In this document: positions 50,803-60,192 of the stretch, piece by piece
Layout of the letters: every line of letters begins with the position of its first letter
Position numbering within the stretch: position 1 is the stretch's first letter
NCBI RefSeq assembly: GCF_003260275.1
Contig: NZ_QJHB01000004.1
Coordinates: 243,504 to 307,503 of the forward strand
From: Homoserinimonas sp. OAct 916
GTDB taxonomy: Bacteria > Actinomycetota > Actinomycetes > Actinomycetales > Microbacteriaceae
DNA: 64,000 nt
Direction: 5' to 3'
The notes under the pieces: generated by a model
What the model was told of the DNA's origin: nothing
The model's input: only the letters and a program-made list of their open reading frames with translations
Database searches by the model: none
Program-made: the position numbers and the translations under genes

Positions 50803-51939
50803 CTACTCCTCTGCCACGATTCGTCCGACGATCAGCCGCATGATCTCGTTGCTGCCTTCGAGGATCTGGTGCACGCGCAGGTCACGGGCAATCTTCTCCA
50901 GGCCGTATTCGGTCAGGTATCCGTACCCACCATGCAGTTGGATGGCGGCGTTGGCAACCGTGAACCCGGCGTCGGTGGCCACCTTCTTGGCGATCGCGCA
51001 CAATTTCACCGCATCGTCGGCGCCCCGGTCGAGGGCATCGGCCGCCCGCCACAGCAGGGTGCGGGCGGTGACCAGTTCGATCTCCATGTCGGCGAGTTGG
51101 AACAGAATACTCTGTTGGTTGATCAGCGGGCCGCCGAAGGCGGTGCGCTCCTTCAGGTAGTCGACGGATTTGTCGAGTGCCGCCTGTCCGCCGCCGATCG
51201 AGCAGGCGCCGATGTTGAGTCGTCCACCGTTCAACCCGCTCATTGCGATGCCGAAGCCGGCGCCCTCCGCACCCAGGCGGTTGGCCACTGGAACGCGCAC
51301 GTTCTCAAACACCACCTGCCGGGTGGGCTGCGCGTGCCAGCCCATCTTCTTCTCCTCCGGGCCGAACGATAGGCCCGGGGTGCCCTCCTCTACCACGATG
51401 GTGCTGATTCCGGCGTGACCGGTGTCCTGGGTTCGCACCATCACCAGGTAGATCCCTGAAACGCCGGCGCCGGAGATGAACTGTTTGGTGCCATTGATCA
51501 CGTAGTGGTCGCCGTCGCGCACGGCGCGGGTGGTGAGAGCCGCCGCATCAGACCCGACGCCCGGCTCGGTCAGGCAGTAGCTGCTCAATACGCCCATGTC
51601 GGCCAGCACCGGAACCCAGCGGGCGCGCTGCTGACGGTCACCATAGGTGTCGATCATCCAGGTGACCATGTTGTGGATCGAGATGTACGCCGAGATGGTC
51701 GGATCGGCGTGGGCCAACTCCTCGAAGATCATGGCGGCGTCGCACCGTGTCAGCCCTGAGCCGCCGAACTCTTCGTCGACATAGATGGCCCCCATGCCCA
51801 GTTCTCCGGCCCGGTGCAGTACGTCGACCGGAAAGTGCTTGCGCTCATCCCAGTCGAGGGCGTTGGGCGCGAGTTCTTCCTGGGCGAATTGTCGCACCAT
51901 CGCCTGCAGGGCCAGCTGATCGTCAGTGAATTCGAACAT
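50803..51939 (-). CDS. Acyl-CoA dehydrogenase, probably isobutyryl-CoA dehydrogenase
   Basis: A 378-residue FAD enzyme. YCLTEPGVGSDAAALTT and FISGAGVSGIYLVM are flavin-binding segments; QLHGGYGYLTEYGLEKIARDLRVHQILEGSNEIMRLIVGR carries the late active-site region. Its place at the head of hibch-mmsB-ech points to isobutyryl-CoA (valine). Electrons would pass to the ETF encoded just upstream. Confidence 0.9.
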   Translation of the reverse strand: MFEFTDDQLALQAMVRQFAQEELAPNALDWDERKHFPVDVLHRAGELGMGAIYVDEEFGGSGLTRCDAAMIFEELAHADPTISAYISIHNMVTWMIDTYGDRQQRARWVPVLADMGVLSSYCLTEPGVGSDAAALTTRAVRDGDHYVINGTKQFISGAGVSGIYLVMVRTQDTGHAGISTIVVEEGTPGLSFGPEEKKMGWHAQPTRQVVFENVRVPVANRLGAEGAGFGIAMSGLNGGRLNIGACSIGGGQAALDKSVDYLKERTAFGGPLINQQSILFQLADMEIELVTARTLLWRAADALDRGADDAVKLCAIAKKVATDAGFTVANAAIQLHGGYGYLTEYGLEKIARDLRVHQILEGSNEIMRLIVGRIVAEE

Positions 51940-51978
51940 GACGGGCCCTCTCGGTTGCGGCTCGGGTTCAGCTCTGCC

Positions 51979-52911
51979 TCAGCGACCCACTTTACCGGTG
52001 AGGGAGGCGATCGGCCGGAGGAAAAGGGGCCGGGCAAGTATCCAGGCCGCCGCCAGCACCACCAACGAGGCGGCGAAGATCCAGAAGCCGACCCAGTTCA
52101 CCTCGTCGTTGGCCGCATACATGTGGTTGAGGTTGTTGAGCGCCCCGGTGGCGAGCACCAAGGTGACGTGCACGATGGTGAACGCGACGAAGTAGAGCAT
52201 GACGGGGTAGTGCACCGCCCGTGCCCACTCGATCGGGTAGGCCTTGTTCAGCCGGGTTGCGTTCTGGGGCCAGGCGCCGCTCATGCGCAGGCCGGTGATG
52301 ATCGCCAACGGGGCCGCGATGAACACGGTCGCGAAGTAGGCCAGCAGCTGCAGCGCGTTATAGTTCACCCAGCCGGTCTCGAGCGGCCAGTCGAGCGAGA
52401 CATAGTGCAGGGTTGCCGTCAGGGCGTTCGGGATCACATCCCAACTGGTGGGAACGATTCGCATCCATTGCCCGGTCACAAACAGGAGCACGTAGAAGAT
52501 GATGCCGTTGAGAACCCAGAGGGCGTCAACGCTCAAGTGCAGCCACAGGTCGAGGCTGATCTTCTTCGGGCTGCCCTTGGTGCGGATCAGTCCCTTGTTG
52601 TTTCTGGTCCAGAACACCTTGGGCCGGGTGTTGGTGCGCACCTGCCAGCCGCTCTTCACGATCAACACAAGGAAGAAGATGTTCAGGAAGTGTTGCCACC
52701 CGAGCCACGCCGGGAAACCGACCGGTGCCGATTCCGGCAGGGGCTGCTTGCCCGGATAGTCGGTCATGAACTGCTCGACACTCGCGAGCCCGGTCATCCA
52801 CCGGGCCAGCAGCACCACAGCCAACAGCACCACGATGATCAGCGGCACGATCCAGACCAGCTTGAACCACGGGCTGCGCGCCGCCTTTGTTCGGGGTGCT
52901 GCCGCCATCAT
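51979..52911 (-). CDS. Cytochrome b/b6-type membrane protein linked to ETF
   Basis: A 310-residue protein with about six transmembrane helices. Histidines placed in helices ([51 protein letters not shown]) could ligate b hemes. Its ATG region overlaps the stop of etfA by 4 bp, so it is translated with the flavoprotein. No Fe-S ETF:quinone oxidoreductase gene is in the window. I infer it may pass electrons from ETF to menaquinone; this is not an established assignment. Confidence 0.75.
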   Translation of the reverse strand: MMAAAPRTKAARSPWFKLVWIVPLIIVVLLAVVLLARWMTGLASVEQFMTDYPGKQPLPESAPVGFPAWLGWQHFLNIFFLVLIVKSGWQVRTNTRPKVFWTRNNKGLIRTKGSPKKISLDLWLHLSVDALWVLNGIIFYVLLFVTGQWMRIVPTSWDVIPNALTATLHYVSLDWPLETGWVNYNALQLLAYFATVFIAAPLAIITGLRMSGAWPQNATRLNKAYPIEWARAVHYPVMLYFVAFTIVHVTLVLATGALNNLNHMYAANDEVNWVGFWIFAASLVVLAAAWILARPLFLRPIASLTGKVGR

Positions 52912-53876
52912 GCCGAGCGCGCCTTGATCGCCTCGACCAGCTGCGGCACGATCGTGAACACGTCACCGACGATGCCGAAGTCGGCCACCTCGAAGATCGG
53001 CGCGTCGGCATCCTTGTTGATGGCCACAATGGTCTTAGCGGTCTGCATCCCTGCCCGGTGCTGAATGGCGCCAGAGATTCCGAGCGCCACATACAGGTCG
53101 GGAGACACACTGACACCGGTCTGGCCGACCTGGGTGGTCTGGGGAGAATAGCCGGCGTCCACTGCGGCCCTGGACGCTCCAACGGCCGCTCCGAGGGCAT
53201 CCGCCAACTGCTCCACCAGGGCGAAGTTCTCTTTCGACCCGAACCCGCGGCCGCCCGAGACGACCTTCTTGGCGCCCAGCAGACTCGGCCGCTCCGAGAC
53301 CTCGGGCGCATCGTTGTAGGAGTCGATCACGCCGGCTGTCGCGGCGTCGACGGTGACCGATTCGGCGGTGACCTGGGCGGATGCCTGGGGTGCGCTCTCA
53401 TCGACGGCACCCGGGCGCACAGTGATCACCGGCATCCCTGTGGTGGCAGAATCGACCAGATAGTTGCCACCCCAGATAGAACCGTTGGCGATGATCCGGC
53501 CGTCCTCTGCCCGAACGTTCACGGCATCGACAAGTACCCCGCTTCCGGTGCGGACGGCCAACCGGGCGGCGGCCTCCCGCCCGTCGTACGAGTGCGAAAC
53601 GAGCACCGCGGCGGGGCTCAGCGCGGCGACCGCGGCAGCGAGTGCCTCGACCTGCGGGGCGACCAGCGCGGTGCCGGCCGCATCGGAGCGCCCCTGGTAG
53701 ACCTGGGCGGCGCCAAGGGAACCCAGCTTGGCGACCACATCATCGGCCAGCGGCTCCCGCGTCGCAACGACCGCGACAGGGTCTCCGAGCCGGGCCGCCA
53801 GTGCGAGCAGTCCGCGGGCCGAGTCGGCAATGTGTCCGCGGTGGGAGATTTCAACGAGTACCAGTACGTGAGACAC
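52908..53876 (-). CDS. etfA: Electron transfer flavoprotein alpha subunit
   Basis: 322 residues with the conserved FAD-binding C-terminal half: [59 protein letters not shown] and [22 protein letters not shown]. It accepts electrons from acyl-CoA dehydrogenases. The GTG start has AGGAGG upstream, and etfB ends 10 bp before. Confidence 0.95.
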   Translation of the reverse strand: MSHVLVLVEISHRGHIADSARGLLALAARLGDPVAVVATREPLADDVVAKLGSLGAAQVYQGRSDAAGTALVAPQVEALAAAVAALSPAAVLVSHSYDGREAAARLAVRTGSGVLVDAVNVRAEDGRIIANGSIWGGNYLVDSATTGMPVITVRPGAVDESAPQASAQVTAESVTVDAATAGVIDSYNDAPEVSERPSLLGAKKVVSGGRGFGSKENFALVEQLADALGAAVGASRAAVDAGYSPQTTQVGQTGVSVSPDLYVALGISGAIQHRAGMQTAKTIVAINKDADAPIFEVADFGIVGDVFTIVPQLVEAIKARSA

Positions 53877-53886
53877 GGATGCCCTC

Positions 53887-54666
53887 CTAGACCAATCTGT
53901 TGGTGGCCAGATATTCGACCAGGGTTGCGGCGGCGGTGCCGTCGTCGTCGATCTTGGTGCCGGCCGTGCGTGCCGGACGCTCGACGGCCGAGATGACCTC
54001 GGTGCGGTCGAGGCTGGAGACCTCGGCGGCGTCTACCCCCAGTTCGGCGAGGGTGACCGTGTCGACCGGCTTGCGCTTCGCGGTCATGATTCCCTTGAAG
54101 TTGGGGAACCGGGCGTAGTCGAACCGTTCGGTCACGGTCACGATCGCCGGCAGCCCGGCATGCACGTTCGCCGTGCCGTCGTCGCCCTGGCGTTCACCCG
54201 AGACCTGGGCCTCGGTGATCTCCATGTTGACGAGGAACCCGAGCAGCGGAATACCCAGCCGTTCGGAGATCATTGCCGGGACGATCCCGCCGTTGCCGTC
54301 GGTGGACTCGTTTCCGGCGACGACCAGGTCGTACCCGGTGCGCTCGAGTGCCTTGGAGATCGCGAGGGAGGTGACGAGGGCATCGGCGCCCGCCAACGAG
54401 TCATCAACGATGTGCACACCGGAGTCTGCGCCCATGGACAGAGCCTTGCGGATCGACTTGATCGCGTTCTCTGGGCCCATGCTGAGCACGACGACTTCGG
54501 TGCCCTTGTTGTCATCCTTGTATCGCAGTGCGGCTTCGAGGCCACGCTCGTTGATCTCGTCAACGATCGGCTCGCCGGCATCGCGGTCGAGTAGACCGGT
54601 GTTCAGGTCAAGCTTTCGCACATCAGAGGTGTCGGGCACTTGTTTCACCAGCACGACGATTCTCAT
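53887..54666 (-). CDS. etfB: Electron transfer flavoprotein beta subunit
   Basis: 259 residues: [20 protein letters not shown], then [40 protein letters not shown], which binds AMP, and [25 protein letters not shown]. It forms a heterodimer with EtfA. GGAGTGG precedes the ATG. It is first in the etfB-etfA-cytochrome b unit. Confidence 0.95.
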   Translation of the reverse strand: MRIVVLVKQVPDTSDVRKLDLNTGLLDRDAGEPIVDEINERGLEAALRYKDDNKGTEVVVLSMGPENAIKSIRKALSMGADSGVHIVDDSLAGADALVTSLAISKALERTGYDLVVAGNESTDGNGGIVPAMISERLGIPLLGFLVNMEITEAQVSGERQGDDGTANVHAGLPAIVTVTERFDYARFPNFKGIMTAKRKPVDTVTLAELGVDAAEVSSLDRTEVISAVERPARTAGTKIDDDGTAAATLVEYLATNRLV

Positions 54667-54724
54667 GAAACCACTCCTTCGGGCACGCGTAGGCTCCCAA
54701 TATTACTGGTAAGACTTCAGTGGG

Positions 54725-56500
54725 TCAGAGTTGGCTCGCGTCCAGCGCGAACAGGTCGCGGGCGCCGGCAGTGACTGCGGGAAGCAGGCCGGAGCACTGC
54801 GGCAGGATCTGTTCGGCGAAGAACCGGGCAAGCACGAGTTGGGTCTCGGCCACCTCTGGGTCTCCGGTCGCCTGCCCGGCGAGCGCCGCACGGGCAAGAA
54901 GCCAGGCCCCCGTGCACAGGCCCCACATGCGCAGGTAGGGGCTCGATCCGGCCAACGCCGCGTTCGGGTCGGACATGCCGTTCTGGAAGATCCACATCGT
55001 GGCCTGCTCCAGCGCGTCGAGCTGCGTTTTGAGCTCTGCCCGCATGGACGCGAACTGTTCTCCGGCGTCGGCCAGTTGGCCATCGACTTCGCGCATGGTG
55101 GCGAGGAACTCCCTCACCGATGCGCCGCCTCGCACGCCCAGTTTCCTGCCGACGAGGTCGGCGGCCTGGATGCCGTTCGTGCCCTCGTAGATCGCCGCGA
55201 TCCGCACGTCGCGAACATGCTGGGCCACGCCGGTCTCCTCGATGTAGCCCATGCCACCGTGGATCTGAAGCGCGAGGGAGGTGAGCTCATTGCCGAGGTC
55301 GGTGCCGAATGACTTGCAGATCGGGGTGAGCAACCCGACGATCTCGTCCGCCCGCTTGCGGGCGTCTTCATCCGGCTCGTGCAGACTGTGGTCGACGTAG
55401 CTCGCGTTCAGAAGCATCAGGGCGCGCAGGGCGGCAATGGATGCCTTTTGTGTCATCAGCATGCGACGCACGTCGGGAAAATCGATGATCGGCGAGTCTT
55501 CGGTGGCGCCGATCGCCCGCCCCTGACGGCGTTCCTTGGCGTACTCGAGCGACTGCTGGTAGGCGAGTTCTGCAACAGCCAGACCTTGGGTTCCGACCGA
55601 AAGCCGGGCGCTGTTCATCATGACGAACATGATGCGCATGCCCTTGTTCTCTTCACCGATCAGGTAACCGGTTGCCTCCTCATAGGAGAGCACGCAGGTG
55701 GGTGAGCCGTGGATGCCCATCTTGTGCTCAATCGACACCGTGTGTACCGGGTTGCGATCACCCAGCGAGCCGTCTTGGTTCACCAGGAATTTCGGCACGA
55801 TGAAGCACGAGATACCCCGAGTTCCCTCGGGAGCACCTGGGGTGCGTGCGAGTACCAGATGCACGATCTGCTCGGACAGGTCGTGGTCACCAAACGTGAT
55901 GTAGATCTTCTGACCGCTGATGGCGTATGTGCCGTCCCCCCGAGGCACGGCCTTAGTGGTCAGAGCGCCGACGTCCGAACCGGCCTGCGGCTCGGTCAGG
56001 TTCATGGTGCCGGCCCACTCGCCGGTCACCATCTTCGGCAGGTAGCGCTGCTTGAGCTCGTCGTTGCCGTAGTGCAACAGTGCCTCGATCGCGCCCTGCG
56101 TGAGCAGCGGGCACAGCGAGAAGGCCATGTTCGCCGACATCATCATCTCCTGGATGATCAGGCCGATGGTGCGCGGGAACCCGCCGCCGCCGAACTCCTC
56201 CGGCAACGGTACCGAGCCCCAGCCGGCATCGACATACTGCTGGTACGCCTCCTTGAAGCCGGTCGGGGTGACGACGGAACCATCCGGCTGCCAGCGTGCG
56301 CCCTCTTCGTCGCCGGCGCGGTTGGTTGGGGCAACGACCTTCGCCATGAAATCGCCGCACTCCTCCAGAATTCCGACGACCGTGTCGAGATCGGCGTGCT
56401 CGAATCCGGGCAGCGCGGCGATGTCTGGGTACCCCACGACGTGCTCGAGCAGGAAGGCGATGTCTTTGACGGGAGGCTGATATTGGCTCATGACCGCCAT
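54725..56500 (-). CDS. Large acyl-CoA dehydrogenase (FadE5-like, about 590 residues)
   Basis: A 588-591-residue acyl-CoA dehydrogenase with an extra C-terminal helical domain of some 130 residues, as in broad-specificity FadE5-type enzymes. MNLTEPQAGSDVGALTT, KIYITFGDHDLS, HKMGIHGSPTCVLSYEEATGYLIGEENKGM and QIHGGMGYIEETGVAQHVRDVRIAAIYEGTNGIQAADLVGRKL are characteristic. The start is ATG at 56500 or the in-frame ATG at 56491. It follows etfB with 58 bp in between and probably feeds the same ETF. Confidence 0.92.
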   Translation of the reverse strand: MAVMSQYQPPVKDIAFLLEHVVGYPDIAALPGFEHADLDTVVGILEECGDFMAKVVAPTNRAGDEEGARWQPDGSVVTPTGFKEAYQQYVDAGWGSVPLPEEFGGGGFPRTIGLIIQEMMMSANMAFSLCPLLTQGAIEALLHYGNDELKQRYLPKMVTGEWAGTMNLTEPQAGSDVGALTTKAVPRGDGTYAISGQKIYITFGDHDLSEQIVHLVLARTPGAPEGTRGISCFIVPKFLVNQDGSLGDRNPVHTVSIEHKMGIHGSPTCVLSYEEATGYLIGEENKGMRIMFVMMNSARLSVGTQGLAVAELAYQQSLEYAKERRQGRAIGATEDSPIIDFPDVRRMLMTQKASIAALRALMLLNASYVDHSLHEPDEDARKRADEIVGLLTPICKSFGTDLGNELTSLALQIHGGMGYIEETGVAQHVRDVRIAAIYEGTNGIQAADLVGRKLGVRGGASVREFLATMREVDGQLADAGEQFASMRAELKTQLDALEQATMWIFQNGMSDPNAALAGSSPYLRMWGLCTGAWLLARAALAGQATGDPEVAETQLVLARFFAEQILPQCSGLLPAVTAGARDLFALDASQL

Positions 56501-56662
56501 GGTATCGCGGGATCAGACCTAGTGGAAAGTCCAACGCTCGTGGCGGAATCTTCTGTAGATTCCCCACCAGGCTTGAGCCACTGCGCCCGAAACGAGCGGA
56601 TGTTTTCTCAACGTGGGGAGGCGACTGGGAAACACCGCTCACCTGCCGGTTAGGCTGTCGCC

Positions 56663-57697
56663 ATGCGCTTTGGATTGAACCTCGGATACTGGCGGCAGGG
56701 CCCACCACAAGGTGCCCTTGAGGCTGTTCAGGAGGCGGAGCGCCTCGGCTTCGACTCTGTTTGGACCAGCGAGGCGTACGGCTCTGACGCTCTGACGCCT
56801 CTGGCCTGGTGGGGTGCGCAGACGACCTCGTTGAAACTCGGCACCGCGATCATGCAGATGTCTGCCAGGGAACCCGCCGCCACCGCGATGGCGGCGATCA
56901 CGCTGGATCATCTGAGCGGCGGCCGCTTCATCCTTGGCCTCGGAGCATCCGGCCCACAGGTGGTCGAGGGCTGGTACGGTCGCCCCTACCCGAAGCCGCT
57001 GGCACGCACCCGCGAGTACTTCGGCATTGTGCGGCAAATTCTCGCCCGCGAGGCGCCAGTGACCAGTGAGGGTCCGTTCTACTCGTTGCCCTACCGGGGT
57101 TCCGACGGCACGGGTCTCGGCAAGCCGCTGGTGTCAACCGTGCACCCGCTGCGGGCAGAACTGCCGATCTATCTTGCCGCGGAGGGGCCCAAGAATGTGA
57201 CTCTCGCCGCCGAGATTGCAGACGGCTGGCTGCCGTTCCTGTTCTCGCCCAGGGCGAACGCAGAATTTGCGGCGCAACTCGCCGACGGTTTCGCCAAGCG
57301 CTCGACCGACCGGTTGCCGGAATCCGATTTCGATGTAGCCGTGACTGTTCCGGTGGTCGTACACGACGACGTGGAGAAGGCGGCTGACGCCATCCGACCG
57401 ATGATCGCCCTTTACGTGGGCGGCATGGGTGCGAAGGAGGTCAACTTTCACCGCAACGTGGTGGATCGTCTGGGCTACGAGGCCGAGTGCGATGTGATCC
57501 AGGATCACTACCTCGCCGGGCGCAAGGCGGAGGCGATCGCCGCCGTTCCCACCCGGTTGGTGGAGGAGATCGCGCTGATCGGCCCGGCCGCGAAGATTCG
57601 TGACGACCTGGCCCGCTGGGAGGAGTCCATCGTCACGACGATCCTGGTTCAGGGTGATGTGCGCACGGTTCGGGCGATGGCCGACCTGCTCGGTTGA
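56663..57697 (+). CDS. LLM-class F420-dependent oxidoreductase
   Basis: A 344-residue TIM-barrel enzyme of the luciferase superfamily with MRFGLNLGYWR, DSVWTSEAYGSDALTPLAWWGAQTT and LDHLSGGRFILGLGASGPQVVEGWYG, the pattern of actinobacterial F420-linked members. It should reduce or oxidise a substrate with F420. The ATG lies 6 nt after TAGGCT (56651-56656). It is complete, unlike the truncated relative at 5.8 kb. Confidence 0.9.
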   Translation: MRFGLNLGYWRQGPPQGALEAVQEAERLGFDSVWTSEAYGSDALTPLAWWGAQTTSLKLGTAIMQMSAREPAATAMAAITLDHLSGGRFILGLGASGPQVVEGWYGRPYPKPLARTREYFGIVRQILAREAPVTSEGPFYSLPYRGSDGTGLGKPLVSTVHPLRAELPIYLAAEGPKNVTLAAEIADGWLPFLFSPRANAEFAAQLADGFAKRSTDRLPESDFDVAVTVPVVVHDDVEKAADAIRPMIALYVGGMGAKEVNFHRNVVDRLGYEAECDVIQDHYLAGRKAEAIAAVPTRLVEEIALIGPAAKIRDDLARWEESIVTTILVQGDVRTVRAMADLLG

Positions 57698-57699
57698 GC

Positions 57700-58254
57700 T
57701 CAGGCTCTGGTGCGGTCGGCGGCGACTCGGGCCTTCTGGGCGGCAGCCTGTGCGCGTGGGAACGGCTCGGCTTCGCCCACGTTCGCCTCGGTCAGTTGCG
57801 CACCCACCTCGGCGGCGGCGGCCGCGATTTGGGCGGCGGCGGCCGCATCGTAACGAAGGTTCGGGTTGCCCTCAACTGCGAGCGCGGCTGCGATCTCTGC
57901 AACCTCTGCGACCGCCTCAACCACCACCACAGGTCCTTCCGCTGCTGCCCGGATCGCTGCCGCCCGCTCAGCCCGGTCACTGAACCCCAGAGCCTCGGCG
58001 TAGTCGGCGGCATCCGCGGTGATCAGCGGCTCAATCAGCGCGCGCAACCGGTCAAGTCGCTCGGCGATCTCGTGTGCATCAGGGAGCCGAGCTGTCGAAC
58101 GCAGTGCGACCGTCGCTGCGAGACCCGCAGCGAGCGCCCCCACCACGGCGATCAGCGAACCCGCTGCCGGCACCGGGTCGCCACTGGCCACGTCGTCGAG
58201 CAGGTCGCGCAGGGGTCGGCCCAGGTAGTCGCCAGCGCTCCAGCCGCCGGCCAT
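57700..58254 (-). CDS. Cyclodeaminase/cyclohydrolase family protein (FTCD C-terminal type)
   Basis: A 184-residue helical protein with DYLGRPLRDLLDDVASGDPVPAAGSLIAVVGALAAGLAATVALRS, matching the formimino-THF cyclodeaminase/methenyl-THF cyclohydrolase fold. Its ATG overlaps the stop of fhs, so the two folate enzymes are coupled. It could interconvert methenyl- and formyl-THF beside Fhs. The exact reaction is inferred from context. It is convergent with the F420 enzyme gene, 2 bp apart. Confidence 0.82.
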   Translation of the reverse strand: MAGGWSAGDYLGRPLRDLLDDVASGDPVPAAGSLIAVVGALAAGLAATVALRSTARLPDAHEIAERLDRLRALIEPLITADAADYAEALGFSDRAERAAAIRAAAEGPVVVVEAVAEVAEIAAALAVEGNPNLRYDAAAAAQIAAAAAEVGAQLTEANVGEAEPFPRAQAAAQKARVAADRTRA

Positions 58255-59945
58255 CAGGAGAGTCCGACGATCTCGCCGTCATCATCGATGTCGATGCGGC
58301 CCGCCGCCGGCGCTGAGGACAGGCCTGGCATGGTGCTCATGTTGCCGCAGATCGGATAGATGAATCCGGCACCGATCGAAGCCCGCACTTCGCGCACAGG
58401 CAGACGCCAGCCGGTGGGCGCCCCCTTGAGGCTGGGGGTCGCCGACAGGGACAGGTGCGTCTTGGCGATGCAGACCGGTAGGTGGCCGAAACCGCCCCGC
58501 TCGAACTCCTCGAGTTGGCGCGCGGCCAGCGGGGAGACATCCAGCCCGTCGGCGCCGTACATCTCGCGGGCGATGGTGTCGATCTTGTCGACCAGCGAAA
58601 GTTCGTCTGGATACAGCATGTGAAAATCAGATCCGCTGTCGCACGCCTCGATGACCGCCTCGGCCAGCGCGACCGCTCCCTTGCCGCCCTGGGTGAAGTG
58701 GTAGCTGACGGCCACCCGCACGCCCTCTTCCGCCGCAACATCCATGATCGCCCGGTGTTCGCTGTCATGGTCGGTGGGAAACGCGTTCACCGCGATGACG
58801 GGGGTGACGCCGTGGCGGCGCACGTTTGCGATCTGCTGGCGCAGGTTTACCGCACCGGCGAGCACGTCTTCGGGGCTCTCGGCGAGCATCTCGGCCGGCA
58901 GCGGTTTGCCCGCAACCACCTGGTACTTGCCCGAGTGGGTCTTCAGGTCGCGTACGGTGGCGACGATCACGGCGGCATCCGGCGTCAGGCCCGAGGTGCG
59001 GCACTTGATGTTGAAGAACTTCTCGGCGCCGATGTCGGCACCGAATCCCGCTTCGGTGATGAGGTAGTCGGAGGCGTGGATGCCGATCAGGTCGGCCACG
59101 ATCGACGAGTTTCCGGTGGCGATGTTGCCGAACGGACCACTGTGCACCAGCACGGGGGTCTGCTCGACGGTCTGCATCAGGTTCGGCTTGATCGCGTCGA
59201 GCAGCATCACCGTCATGGATCCTGCCGCGCCCACCATCTCGGCCGTCACCGGTTCGCCAGACCGGTCGGAGCCGATGACGATCCGCCCCATCCGGGCCCG
59301 CAGGTCTTTCAGGGATGTGCAGAGGGCGAGTATCGCCATTACTTCGCTGGCGGCGGTGATATCGAAACCGGCCTGGCGCGGGTTGCCGTCTTGCGGGCCG
59401 CCGAGGCCGGTGATGATGTTGCGCAACTCACGGTCGTTGACGTCGAGCACCCGCCGCCAGCTGATCTTCTGCGGGTCGATCTGAAGCTGGTTTCCCTGGT
59501 GGATGTGATTGTCGATCATGGCAGCCAACAGGTTGTGGGCCGCGGTGACGGCGTGCATATCGCCGGTGAGGTGCAGGTTCAAGGCCTCCATCGGCGTCAC
59601 CTGGGCGTAGCCCCCGCCGGCGGCTCCACCCTTGATGCCGAAAGTTGGCCCCATCGAGGGCTGCCTGATGGCGACGAGCCCCACCTTGTCGAGGTGCCCG
59701 AACGCCTGGCCGAGTCCCATCGCAGTGGTGGTCTTTCCCGATCCGAGGGGGGTCGGGGTGATGGCGGTGACGACCACGTATTTGGCGCGGGGGCGATCTG
59801 CGAGTTCGTCAATGGCGTCGAGGGAAATCTTCACAGCCGCAGTACCGTATGGCTCCAGCAGGTGGGGCCCGATGCCCATATCGGCAGCAATATCCGCCAG
59901 TGGGCGACGCACTGCCGCGCGTGAGATCTCGAGATCGGATGGCAT
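58254..59945 (-). CDS. fhs: Formate-tetrahydrofolate ligase
   Basis: A 563-residue enzyme making 10-formyl-THF from formate and ATP. The P-loop VTAITPTPLGSGKTTTAMGLGQAF and the family-specific QPSMGPTFGIKGGAAGGGYAQVTPMEALNLHLTGDMHAV are intact. The ATG at 59945 has no Shine-Dalgarno sequence. An AAGGAG lies 6 nt before an in-frame ATC at 59978, so the real start may be 11 codons further upstream with a non-canonical codon. Confidence 0.95.
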   Translation of the reverse strand: MPSDLEISRAAVRRPLADIAADMGIGPHLLEPYGTAAVKISLDAIDELADRPRAKYVVVTAITPTPLGSGKTTTAMGLGQAFGHLDKVGLVAIRQPSMGPTFGIKGGAAGGGYAQVTPMEALNLHLTGDMHAVTAAHNLLAAMIDNHIHQGNQLQIDPQKISWRRVLDVNDRELRNIITGLGGPQDGNPRQAGFDITAASEVMAILALCTSLKDLRARMGRIVIGSDRSGEPVTAEMVGAAGSMTVMLLDAIKPNLMQTVEQTPVLVHSGPFGNIATGNSSIVADLIGIHASDYLITEAGFGADIGAEKFFNIKCRTSGLTPDAAVIVATVRDLKTHSGKYQVVAGKPLPAEMLAESPEDVLAGAVNLRQQIANVRRHGVTPVIAVNAFPTDHDSEHRAIMDVAAEEGVRVAVSYHFTQGGKGAVALAEAVIEACDSGSDFHMLYPDELSLVDKIDTIAREMYGADGLDVSPLAARQLEEFERGGFGHLPVCIAKTHLSLSATPSLKGAPTGWRLPVREVRASIGAGFIYPICGNMSTMPGLSSAPAAGRIDIDDDGEIVGLS

Positions 59946-60180
59946 GGCTGTGGCGACGGCGTCGGGTGTTGTAAGGATGACGTTCTCCTTGGTGGTGTGC
60001 GGTTGGACCGGTGCGCCGCGTCCTCACAATCGGCTCTTGAGGGGCGATGCATCCGGTTCTCCGGCTACCGGTTTTCGAGCAGCTCGGACAGGCGTTTTTG
60101 CCCCCTCCAGCGTACCGTCCGGTTCCCCTGGCCGTGGAAGCAAATCGTTCACAGGTGTCCCCGATGACTGTTCATAACGA

Positions 60181-60186
60181 TAGTTT
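60181..60186 (+). promoter_or_regulatory. -10 box of the zinc peptidase gene
   Basis: TAGTTT lies 6 nt before the ATG at 60193, the leaderless spacing. Confidence 0.45.
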
Positions 60187-60192
60187 TCTCCT

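Noticed and set aside
59946..60192. Possible THF riboswitch upstream of fhs
   Set aside because: No match to the known THF aptamer core could be recognised by eye; the only clear signal is the AAGGAG near 59985.
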